Part shown: in pieces, positions 32,301 through 44,300 of the stretch | Numbering within the stretch: position 1 is the stretch's first letter | Layout of the letters: every line of letters begins with the position of its first letter | Source: Tetracentron sinense | Taxonomy: Eukaryota; Streptophyta; Magnoliopsida; Trochodendrales; Trochodendraceae | Direction of reading: 5' to 3' | Assembly: GCA_015143295.1 (NCBI GenBank) | Contig: CM026551.1 | Span: forward strand, 49,526,034 to 49,590,033 | Length of the DNA stretch: 64,000 bases | Made by a program: the position numbers and the translations under genes | The notes under the pieces: model-generated | What the model was told of the DNA's origin: nothing | Database searches by the model: none | What the model saw: the letters and a program-made list of their open reading frames with translations, nothing else

Positions 32301-35300
32301 TTTTATCGCCAATATATATATATATGGAGGAAAGAGAGAGGCAAAGACAGAAAAGGTTCACCAAGCGATTAACGGGGAAAAATAAAACAGAAAATAAAGG
32401 TGCCTCAGAATATGTTACAAATGATCAAAGAGCATCGATACCTCAAGCTCATTATAATCAGGTTTAAGTGAGCACTGGCACCAGTTGAACAGCACGGAGA
32501 GAATATCAGCAAAACTAAACTCAAGCGAGGTAAGGGACCCCTATAACACCCGGACTGTTCCTCTCCGTCCAAATACACCCACAAATAGTACACGGGAGAA
32601 GCCTCCACACCACTAACACGGCAACATCCCCATCCCTCAAAAACCAACACGAGAAAGAAGGAAACTAGCCCCATCTCCCAAGGAAACATAGCATGATCTC
32701 ACAATATACCGGCCCTTACAATCCTTCACCCAGATTCTGCCATCAAAAGCACAGGAATTCAACATCTCGAAGGACAAATGATTCATCACACTCAAGAAGA
32801 TATCCACCTCCCAATCATTCAAGCCCATTCTCAGGAGAGACAACTAAACAGTCTCCCCATTTCTAGACTCAAAAAGAAGCCATCAATAATAGTTGTCAAC
32901 TGCTAGGGAAGATTGTCAAAGTCAATGCACACGATATTTAAATGATGGTCACCTGACCCTCTTTTAAGGTGGTATATGCCATGGTACACCTCATGCCATG
33001 TAGCCAAGGACAACTGTTGCATATTATGGACATTTTACTCTACACAAAATGTGAGCATGGGAATTTACTGTCATTCCTTCCGGACCGGGTCTTGCGGAGG
33101 AATGACGCTAAACCGCTCAACAAGAATAGAGAAGAAAGTCACCACCTATTAATGGGGAAATAGGATCCCAAAATACACAATAGATAAGGGCTTGAGGTCA
33201 AAAATGAGATTCTAGATAAGTGATTCGGTCAAGTCCCGGGAAAGGTGTTAGGCACCCCAGACCCCACCCAAAGATGGTAACCTACTCCCTAGGTCTAAGC
33301 ATAATAACACCAAAATTAAAGGAATTGCCTAAGTCTCATAATTATGCTAATGAAAGGGAAAATGAGGGTCTCTATCCTAGATGGAGGTTGGACCCATGTT
33401 CAGATTGCCTACATACCTGGCTTGGCGGGATCAAACCGGTGTAGTTCTTCCAAAAGGAGGGTGGCTGATTGTTGGGTTGCTTGATTGATTTTAGCATATT
33501 TGTATCATTGTATGTTTTTGGATTTTAAATGGTAGTTTATGGCTCGTTTCGGAGCTTAGGTAGTTTACTCATTTCGGAGCACAATGACAGTTTTAGCTTC
33601 ATGCCTAGAAGCATGGGTAGTTTGAGCTCATTTTGGAGCACTAAACACTAGAGGGGTGTGCAAATTAATCAGGGTTGAGTTTTGGGGTTTAGAATATCTG
33701 AATGTTTTGGGATTTTTAATAGTAGTTTATGGTTCAATTCGGAGCAAGAGAGGAGTAGGCAAGTTAGCCAAGGTTAAAATCTAACCTAGGGTCAGTTTGG
33801 AAGGTCAGGGGCTTAAAGGAACGCCACTGTCTCAGGTTCGTTCGAACCAATTTGGTTTGGTTCGAACGATCTCAGTAGCACCGAAATTGTTCGAACAAAA
33901 CTAAAATATGTCTGTTATAGAATCAAGTTTGTTCGAACGAACTGGAATTCGTTCAAACGAACCTGGTTCTGTAACTGTTCCAGAACCTGGTTTTAAGATT
34001 TTTATATCAGTTTATGGCACATTTTGGAGCATGAGAGCGTTGGGAAGCTAACCATGGTTAAAACAAACCTAAGGAAAGTCCGGAAATTAAAATCAGTCGC
34101 TGGTTCAAGTTCGTTTGAACCAAACCAACCTGGTTTGATTGAACCAGTAACTGGCTAACTGCTACTGGGTCAATTTTGTTCAAACGAAACCAGTCCAGAA
34201 CCTGATTTTTTGCGTTTTTGGAGGTTTTAACTAGTATCTAACCATCCTAAGGTGAGGTCAGCCTAAGTAGGGTAAAAACTAGCCAACCGGAAAGTAAAGA
34301 TAAAGCGGAAATGGAAAGACGATGAGCGAAAGGAAATGTAAGACCTACTCCTTTTTGAATAATGGTTTCTCTATACCATTAGATTGGTATAGAGATGCCG
34401 AAATCTTTGAGGAGAGAAGGCTTCAAAAAGGGTCCTAAAAATGGACTACGACCAAAAAGGAAAGTAAAAAACTGTACATAAGGGAAAAAGAGCTCCTCCC
34501 TTTTTATGCCAATCTAATGGTGTAGAGGGGATCCCATTAAAAAGGGAGGAGCTCTTTTTCCCTTATGTACAGTTTTTTACTTTCCTTTTTGGTCGTAGTC
34601 CATTTTTAGGACCCTTTTTGAAGCCTTCTCTCCTCAAAGATTTCGGCATCTCTATACCAATTTAATGGTATAGAGAAACCATTATTCAAAAAGAGCTCCT
34701 CCCTTAATGGGATCCCCTCTACACCATTAGATTGGCATAGAAAGACCAACCCAAGAAAGATGGAAGACTCACAAAATGGCTCTAGAAAAGGACTAAAATC
34801 CAAAAAGAAAGCAACTAAAGGAAATTACGCTAAGAAAGCAAAGCAAATACAATAAATGGAAACTAAGCTAATGGAAATGTAGGGCGGAGAGGGTGAGGTG
34901 AAAACATTCCACTTCTACCTTGTTCCTCCAAGCTCCAAAGACTTCAAGGTGAGGATAACCTTCAATGAGGGGTTTGGCTAGGAGATTAGGCTAGGAAAAG
35001 GGGACCAAAAATGACATCAGAGCAAAACAGTAACTGAATCGTTCGAACAATCTGCAATTTCGTTCGAACAACCTGGATTCGTTTAAACGAATGGAAATTT
35101 TGTTCAAACGAAAAGGGGTCGGTTTTGAACAGCTCAGCAACCTAATCGTTCGAATGAAATGCAGTTTCGTTCGAACGAAAAAGGTAGAAAGGGGCAGAAA
35201 GTGTTTTCTTTAAGGATAATGGGATTCGGGGCTTTGGGATGTTCAAAAAGGCCTAAATCCGTTCAAAAGGACTTCGGTCATTCGAAACTAGGAAGGTTTG

Positions 35301-38300
35301 AGCGGTGGTGATAGCTTTTGGCAAAAAAGGTCGTCCACGGCTATTGGTGTTACGCTATAATGGAAGGTATTTGGGTGGATAATGGGTATATAGGCTTGGT
35401 TTAGAGTGGAGGCAGGTATGCAAGATTGGGCTTTGGTTGATGCCTTGGAGCTTCAAAGAAAGAGAGAGGAGTGAGGGGTGCAAAAATGGGGTGCTGACAT
35501 AAAATCTACCATAAGAGACATGGCTTCAGACATCACACTCTTGCACAGCTGCACCTTTTCTTATAATATTTAAGGAAAAAATATCTAATTTAGCATCTTT
35601 CTAGTGATAATTGTCTCAGTTTGAATATCATTCATTCCACAATTTTACCTAGTTTATAGTCAAGAAGCTCTACAAAAGATTTGTTGTCCAATGTAGCTAC
35701 AAGAAAGAAGTGCAACAGGGAGAACACACTTGAGCTGCAACACCTTTCCTTCTCTATGGTTCCGCCACGATTTCACTTCTTAATATTTATTGCAGTCAGT
35801 CAAGGAGCAAAGTTTCTCTATAATAGATAAAAGAGCCTTTGTGCTGATATTTAAGTTATTTCTATTCAAACCTTTCCTTGCTTCTGCATATATCTGAAGG
35901 ATAAATGTCAAGAGGAAGGACTAATTACCAGATTCAGTATCACAATTTTTGTGTATATCGAACTAAATTTATACTTACCGTGGAGATTTTCTATTCAAAT
36001 CATCAGAAAAAACAGGTTGATGACTCCAGTACATAATCAAAATTCAAATTCCTAGCACATTTCATGTACTAAAAATAAGAGAAGTGGCTGGATATGCGAA
36101 ACCACTGCATCCTAAACATGTCCAGGATGGACATTGATCAAATCAAGGAGCATTAACAGAATTGAATTCCAGATCAAAATACTTCAAGCTAGCCTTGAAT
36201 TTTCAGGAAATTTATTTTTTTGTATCTCTCTAATTTTTTAGGTTATTAATTCATTCATTATTCAATCTATTGGTATACTTTTTATTTTATGTTGTACATT
36301 TTCATCAATATGCAGAAGCACTAAAGAGAAATGTGTTTCTATTCCATCATTTTGAGCAACATGATTCATTCAAGACATTATTATTTTTAAGATCGCGTGC
36401 ATGTAAAGAGGGGGGAAAAAAGAATTCTCAAAAATAACATAAAAAGGTCAATTTCTATATAGCATAAAAGTAGGGAGTGCCTAAGCTGTCTCCCACCAAC
36501 ACCTCCTCCCCCCCCCCCCCCCCCCCCACAAAAAAAAAACGAGGAAGTAACGATTCTCATTATCAATGCAGAACCAAGTATAAGCTATTCTTCATGTCAC
36601 AACATTTCAGAGTCAAAAAAGAAAATACATGTCACTTTAAGGACTTACTCTCTTAATCCATGTGCATAAAGCTTTGCTGGAACTCTAAAAGGCGGGCGCT
36701 CTTTTGCAGCATATGCTTTAGGAACTTCATTTTCTTGCTTAGCATAAAATGGTGGGCAGCCTTCGATCATCTAGATTACAGCAAATAAACTACAAACCAT
36801 CAGTGGACTTTTTTAATAAAAAAAAATTGGACTTAAAATTTCATGGAGATTTATAACGACAACAAAGCGTAAAAACATAGGGGTACTTAAAAGTACATGA
36901 TTGCACTAATTAACTTGTCTCAGCACCAATCAATTATCAAGTCAAAGCAAATATGATTTCACTAAATGAGTTCAATGACAACGAAATGAAAATTTTCAAT
37001 ATAGAAAATAATACCAAGATTATGTGATTTTAAGCATCTATTGTCTTTTATGTAACTAAGGGCATTTATGTCTTTTCATTCTCTTAGTAATATAAAAGAA
37101 CTAAAGGGATAGAGACATTAATTTTTCATACCCTATTCCCCTTCTTTCTACCTCTTCTCCTCTTTCTCTCTTCATAAACCCTAGTTTACTATTCCTAATT
37201 TTCTACTTGGTATCAAAGCAGGAAATCAAGACCTGCATTTTCCTTTTTCTTTTTTTTAATGGCATGAATAGTGTTGTGAATAGTGTTGCCTGAATCTGAT
37301 ATGGTTTAATATTTTGGAGTTCGGGTAGATTTTATTTGATTTTCTGGAGTCTCTAAGTTGATATTTCATGTTCTCAAATGACTTTATGAAAAAAATCAGA
37401 TTTACATCGTTCGAGTTTAAAAGGTTTTTGGGATTGTTGATGAACATCTAGATCTACTATGAATCATTAGATCTGGAGTTATAATGTGTGGATTCATTGG
37501 TTTTTTAAAAAAAATAGTTGTTTAGATTTTGTTTGGTGAAAGGGTGTGATTCCGGGAACCCTAAAGTTGTTATGTATGCTATTTTTGTGAAAAAACAAAC
37601 ATATTTAACCTCCGTAAGAGGCATTGGTAGTGTTTATTATCGTTTTTGTGCTAAAAATTTTGTTATTGAACTAGTTGGTCTTTTTTTGTGGAAGAGGTGT
37701 TTCTTTTTGAAGTGTTGGAATTTTTTGGGTGAATTTTTTAGGCGATGTTGGTGTTTTATTGTATAAAGTTGAAAACCTTGGTGGAAGGTTGTGAAGTGTG
37801 TGAGTTGCTGATTTTTATAAATCAGAATTGATTTAGACCTTTAATTGAGGCGTTGTTGGTGTTTGAGAGATCCGACTTATTTACTTGTTTGATTTTTAAA
37901 TCCCTAAGTGGGACGTATGTATGGGATTGGTGGTATGAAGGAATATCCACACCTACAGATCAGTACACACAATGCCTCCTTCACTGGTATTGCCTCTTTT
38001 GGGGAATCTTCTATTACGTTACCCCATTTTCAACAGTCCTCTAGGGACACTCTTCCAGTATCCAAAGAGGAACTTAAGCGCTTCAGTCTATTACTTTCAC
38101 TGATAGTTATCTTTTAGATTCCCCAATTTCGTTGCTTAGACAGGTACTCATGCATCTACCCATCAAATATTTTCACTGAGATTCCTTGGATCATCGATTT
38201 AGGAGCCTCAGATCATATGTCTGATACGTCCACACTTTTCTTCTCTTACAACTCTTGTTCTAATCATTTGAGAGTGAATATAACTGATGGTTCATTTTCA

Positions 38301-41300
38301 TCTGTGTCTGGAAAAGGAAGCATTCATGTCACCCCTACTCTATCATGAACATATGTATTACATGTTCCTGGGTTTTCTGTTAACCTCATTTATGTTAGTA
38401 GTTTAACAAAGCATCTACATTGTAGTGTAACATTTTTTTCATTTCATTGTGTATTTCAGGATTTGCTGACACATTGGTAGATTGGGAGTGGACGTAAAGT
38501 GGATAGGCTTTACATCTTGGATCAAGCTCCTGCTCCTATCTCTAGTGTTTTTTAATCCCGTAGTTCTATTAGTAATTATCAGATTTTTTGCTGGCATCGC
38601 CAGTTGGGTCACTTGTCGTTTCGTTATTTAAAATTGTGTCCCCTCGTTTGTTTGAGTCTGTCAATTTACAAAAGTTTCCACGTGAAACTTGTAAACTGGC
38701 AAAACATAGTCGTGTTCTATTTTTTCCCAGTACTAAAAGAGGTTCATTTCCGTTTGAAATTGTGCATTCAGATGGGGATCCTCTCCCACTTTATCCTTGT
38801 TTGGATTTTAATATTTTATTTCTTTTATTGATAATTATTCCCGCTAGTCTTAGTTATACCTGTTGTAAACTCGAGATGAGATGCCCAATACTATTCGCAC
38901 ATTTCATAACATGATCAGAAATCAATTTGACAAGAATGTTAAGATATTTCGCTCTGATCAAGATCGTGAATACCTTGAAGGATCACTCAGAGCTTACTTT
39001 GTTGAACATGGAATTATTTATCAAATCAGTTGTGTATACACGCAACCACAGAATGGAGTTGCGAAACGAAAGAACCGTCATTTGCTTGAGGTTCTTCGAA
39101 ATTTGCTACTACGGATGAAAGTTAAAAAAAAAATCGGTCTGAGGTAGTGCTTCCAGCAACGTATTTGATTAACCGGATGTCCTCCCGGGTTTTGCATTCC
39201 AAGTCTCCGCATCACGTATTGCGTCCTAACAGTCCTTTTTAGTCTTCCGCTTCGTGTCCTTGGTTGTACTTTCTTTCTTAATATCCTAGGTCCAAACCAT
39301 TCTAAGCTGGATCCTAAGTCTACTAAATGTCTATTCTTATGGTATTCCTTATAAGGGGTATAAGGTGTTTCCCCTGGCAGGTAAGAGGTTTGTCTCTAAG
39401 GATATTTCTTTCTTTGAGTTGGTTCCATTTTTTCCTAGGGTTCCTCCTCAGGGAGGGTGTTAGTGAAGAGATACCCATTCCAGTTCCTATTATGGGGGAA
39501 ACTCTTTTAGTCTCGTTGTTGTCCTCTTTTGATGACACTAGAGAGAATGAAAAAGAGCTGAAGACATACTCAAGACGTTTCAAAGTGGAGCCTCGATCAA
39601 CTGAACAACACTCACAGCATACCTCTGTGGACCCAAATTCATCTCCTACTTCTCTGGTTGCTCTCAGTACAGGTAATTCTTCATCTTTACCCAACACTAC
39701 TAATAATCTAGATGCTCCTATTGCCTTATGCAAAGGGAAACGCACTTGTACATCTCATTCTATCTCTAACTTTGTTTCTTATAAATCTTGTTATCCATCT
39801 ATTCGTAGTTCTGTCTCATCTTTGTCTTAACTATTTATTCTATAAGAGTCAAAGATGCATTACAACACCCTAAAGTGGAAACAAGCAATGTGGGAGGAAA
39901 TCAAGGTAGACACAAAAATAATACATTGGAACTTGTTGATGATCCTAGAAACAAGAAGCTAGCTGTATGCAAGTGGGTTTATATAGTAAAATACAAGGCT
40001 AATGATATTGTTAACAGATACAAAGTAAGGTTGGTCGATAAGGGATTCCCAAAGACCTATGGGATCGATTATCAGGAAATATTTGCTCACGTGACCAAAT
40101 AAATATAATCAAAATTCTTCTTTTAGTAGCAGCAAATCAGTCTAGGCTTTTCTTTCAACTGGATGTGAAGAATGTTTTTCTTCATGGAGATCTCCAAGAA
40201 AAAGTTTATATGACTTTATCTCCTGGGTTGAATGTTTAGAATCAGAAGGGTATAGTTTGTCGTTTAAAAAAGGCAATTATGGCCTTAAACAGTCCCATAG
40301 GGCTTGTTTTGAAAGGTTTAGTGAATATATCATTGATCATACGCTGTTTGTGAATGATCAATGTCACTCAGATCATACGCTGTTTATGAAGCATTTGGGA
40401 AATACAACTACTGCACTTCTAGTGTATGTAGATGATATTGTCGTAACCGGAGATAACCCAAGGGAGATACAGTATCTTAAGGATCGTTTAGTCAAAGAGT
40501 TTGAGATTAAAGATTTGGGTTTACTTAGGTATTTCCTTGAGATTGAAGTTGTCCACTCAAGGAAGGGCATCTTCATATCTTAGAGAAACTATATAATTGA
40601 TATGTTGGAAGACACGCTTGGCTCGAAACTTGTGGCAACTCCTATGAAAGCTAATGTTAAGTTTGACTATGAGAGTGGCGAGTTGCTTGAAGATGTTAGA
40701 ATGTTTCAGAGACTTGTTAGTAGATTGATTTACTACTTATCCTTGACTCGTCATGATACTACTTATGTAAATAGTGTAATCAGTCAGTTCATGCACAGTC
40801 CTAGGGCTGTACACTTTGAGGTTACGAAACGAATTTTGAAATACTTAAATTCTTCACCAAGTCAAGGGTAGTTATTCAGACGGAATGGGCCCTTTAAGGT
40901 AGAGGCGTACACAGATTGCCGACCTACGTCAAGCTATTGCACTATGGTTGGTGGAAATTTGGTTATTTGGAGAAGTAAAAAGCAGTTTGTAGTTGCACGG
41001 TCTAGTGCCGAAGCCGAGTACAAAACCATGGCTCATGGAGCTTGTGAGTTATTGTGGATCAAGCTCTTGATGACAAAATTGAGTTTCTCAAACCCATCGG
41101 AGATGACACTCTATTGTTATAATAGAGCTGCTATTAGCATTACACATAACTCAGTGCAACATGAAAGTACCAAACATATTGAGGTTGACAGACATTTCAT
41201 AAGAGAGAAGATAGCTTCGAAGATAATTAGTCTTGCCTTTATAAGAACATCAGATCAGTTATCAAATGTTCTTACGAAGGTGGTTGCTTCATCACGTCAC

Positions 41301-44300
41301 CATGAGCTTATTGGCAAGCTTGGCATGTTGGGCATCTATGCCCTGCTTGAGAGGAAGTGTAATAATGCGTCATCTAAAACAGCTCATTACAACTTTATTA
41401 TCTAGTTAATTTATTATGTTTTAGTTTCCGTTGTCTTTTATGTAACTAAGGGCATTTATGTCATTTCATTATGTTAGTAATATAAAAGAAGAGCTAAAGG
41501 GATGGAGACATTAACTTTCTATACTTTATTCCCCTTCTTCCACTTCTCCTCTTTCTCTCTTCCACAAACCCTAGTTTTACTATTCCTAAATTTCTACTAA
41601 ACCCTAAACCAAACTAATCGAGTCAACTTAGTATTAGAGCGTCTCAAAATATAAGGGTCGTATGGACAAAGGTATGGATGACCTAGTTTTTTCTCTCATC
41701 TAAAAAGCCTTGATGTGTAAGGATTTATAGTATTAATTTCAAAATTTTTGAAGCTTGGAAATGAGAGTTTTGTGAAGTTAGTTGGTTGTGTTTAATCCGT
41801 ATGGGAATTCCAAAGATATTGGTGGTCTAATATTGATTGGTGGAGTATTGAAGCTCCCGTGGGATTTTACTCCTCTCTAGTTATCGTATAAAGGTATTTT
41901 TTAGCTTGTTTGGTAAAAAATTTCAATGGCAATGTGCATGGGAGGTGGTATTTGGTTTCTCGGGAAGGTGATGTGCTAATTAGGAGTCCCCCTAAGTGTT
42001 TGAGGAAAGTTGTGTGAGAGTGAAAAGTGTTCCATGAAGTTGATGTGCAAGTTAGGTGTCCTCCAAGTGTTTGAGGAAAGTTGTGTCATGTGTGAAGTTG
42101 TAAATGTTGTTTTGGGTTGTGTAACCCCTTGGGTGAAGTTGGAAGTGGTCTCTCATGAAGATGGTGTGCTAGTTGGGTACCCCCTGAGTGTTTGAGGAAA
42201 GTTGTGTGAAGTTGGAAATATTTTGGGTCGTGTAACCCCTTTGTGTGAAGTTGTAAGTGTTGATTTGGGTTATGTATCCATTTGTGGTGGTAGTTTAAAG
42301 ACGACTTGTGCAAATCAATCCCCTTGAAGTGTAGTGGATGACTTAGAACTCACTTCCGACTGAGAACTCAAAAGTGAGCCAAGAGTCCTCTAATCCTGTG
42401 ACTAGTGGTGGGCTAGTGCCCCTTGGACATGGGGATGCCCCAAATATGCATATCACTATCATTAAGTTGAATGGTAACAATGTTTTTGCATAGTCACAAT
42501 ATGTTATGTTATTTGTGAAAGGAAAAGGAAAGATGAGGTACTTGAGGGGTACCATTCCTATGCGGGGTACCATTCCTATGCCTAAGGAGACTGATAAGTC
42601 CTTTGACAAGTGGGAGGCAGAGAACACAAATATCATGTCTTGGCTTCTTAACTCTATGCAGCTCGACATTAACAGTAGCTACCTGTTCCTTTCCATGGCT
42701 AAAGAGATATAGGATGTTTTCACCCAGACCTACTCGGAGGTGAGCAATGGGGCTAGAGCCTACGAGCTACACAAGAACATCTCTCAGGTGAAGTAGGGGG
42801 TAGCCCTCTTTCCACATACTACTCCACTATTCGATGTCTATGAGAAGATTTGGATCATTACTACTCTTTCCAAGCGAAGTATAGTGTTGATGTTGCCGTT
42901 CACAGGAAGCATATGTAGGATGGCTCGATGTTCGAGTTGTTGGCAGGATTGAATCCTGAATATGAGCAAGTCAGAGTTCAGCTGCTAAGGAAGGAGCCAC
43001 TTCCTGCCCTGACAAAGGCCTACTCATACCTGCACTGGGAGGAGAGAAGTCACACGGCGATGGTCGATCCTTCTCCTCAGGAGAGGTCTGCTCTATCCAC
43101 TATGACACAGGGACAGGGAGGTAGAGGCAGTGATTGTGATACTCGTGGTGGAGGCCGTTCTGGTTCCTATGGTGATGAGTGTGTTGGCATTTGGTGTGAG
43201 CATTGTGGTCACCCACGTCACACCAAAGAGATGTTGGGAACTTCATGATCGTCCACCGCAGCACAGTCTTTCTAGTGGAGCTTGAGGGGTCTTTCTGGTG
43301 GAGCTTGAGGGGGCGGATTTGGTGATAGTGTGGGAGGCCGATTCTGTCATCTATATTGCACCTACTCTTGCTGCCTCTCCTCCAAACACACTACACTCTT
43401 CAGACGGTAGTGCCTTATCTCGGGATGAAATGGAGCACATCAAACACTTTATAGCTTAGTTAGAGCCTTAATCTGCACCCTCTACATCCTCTTTTGCCTG
43501 CACAGGTACTTCTGCCTCAATGCCTCCGTCTCACCACCCAGTCACTCTTGGATCATTGATTCAAGTGCATCCAACCATATGACTGGTATGTCTTTCCTTC
43601 TTATGCCGCACCTTATATGTTCAGGTAGAGATAAGGTTTAGATTGCTGATGGTACTTCCGCATCCATTGTCAGGAAATGAAGTATATATGCTACTCCTTC
43701 TATGCCTCTTATCTTAGGATCTTCATGTCCTCAATTTTGAATTAAATCTCATTATGTTAGTAACATTAAACAATCGTCAAATTGTAGTATTACCTTTTTT
43801 TCCCCTCTCATTGTGTTTTTCAGGACTTGGGTACGAGGAGGACGATTGGTACAAGACATTAGAATGGAGGACTGTATGTGTTGGACCCAATGCCACGTGT
43901 TACATTATTTGTCCAGCAAATCACATCGGGTGTTAGGAATATTACTAATCAGGAGAAGCTGCTACAATGGCATCGTCACCTTGGTCATCCGTCTTTTTTG
44001 TTACTTCCGCATTTATTTGCTCAGTTGTTTATTTTCAATTGTCAGTTTCGGTGTGAGTCTTATGAGTTGGTTAAGCATTATAGAACTTCTTACCCTTCTT
44101 GTGGGAATAAAAGTGACTCTCTTTTTGCTGTGATTCATTCTAATGTATGAGGTCCTTCCTCAGTCCCCTCATTGTCTGATTTTCGCTATTTTGTTAACTT
44201 TGTAGTTGATTTTTTATGTACTGCATGGGTTCACTTTCTTAAATCTAAAAGTGAGGTGTACTCAGTTTTTAAATCTTTTCATGTCATGATTATTACTCAG

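Larger units (their letters stand above)
33050..35499. mobile_element. Probable solo LTR (Ty3/gypsy type, 2.45 kb)
   Basis: The ends TGTGAGCA and TGCTGACA are near-inverted TG...CA termini. The flanks CAAAA (33045-33049) and TAAAA (35500-35504) agree at four of five positions. The end sequence CAAAAATGGGGTGCTGACA is one I associate with plant gypsy LTRs. No polyprotein or primer site lies inside. The interior contains clusters of GTTCGAAC palindromes and a near-perfect hairpin at 34351-34693. Boundaries are less secure than for the other two solo LTRs. Confidence 0.5.
37030..41598 (+). mobile_element. Degenerate Ty1/copia retrotransposon 1
   Basis: LTR copies share the block TGTCTTTTATGTAACTAAGG through CTAGTTTTACTATTCCTAA (left about 37030-37206, right 41358-41598; the right LTR starts after GAGAGGAAG and is longer). 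A primer site matching initiator tRNA-Met, TGGTATCAAAGCAGG, is at 37208-37222. Pol domains follow in copia order (protease, integrase, RT, RNase H) on the + strand, antisense to the kinase. Most of gag is missing, and the frame is broken by stops and indels. It is a dead element inside a kinase intron. Confidence 0.88.

Noticed and set aside
39323..39745. 140-residue minus-strand frame
   Set aside because: It is the antisense shadow of the copia integrase-RT hinge.
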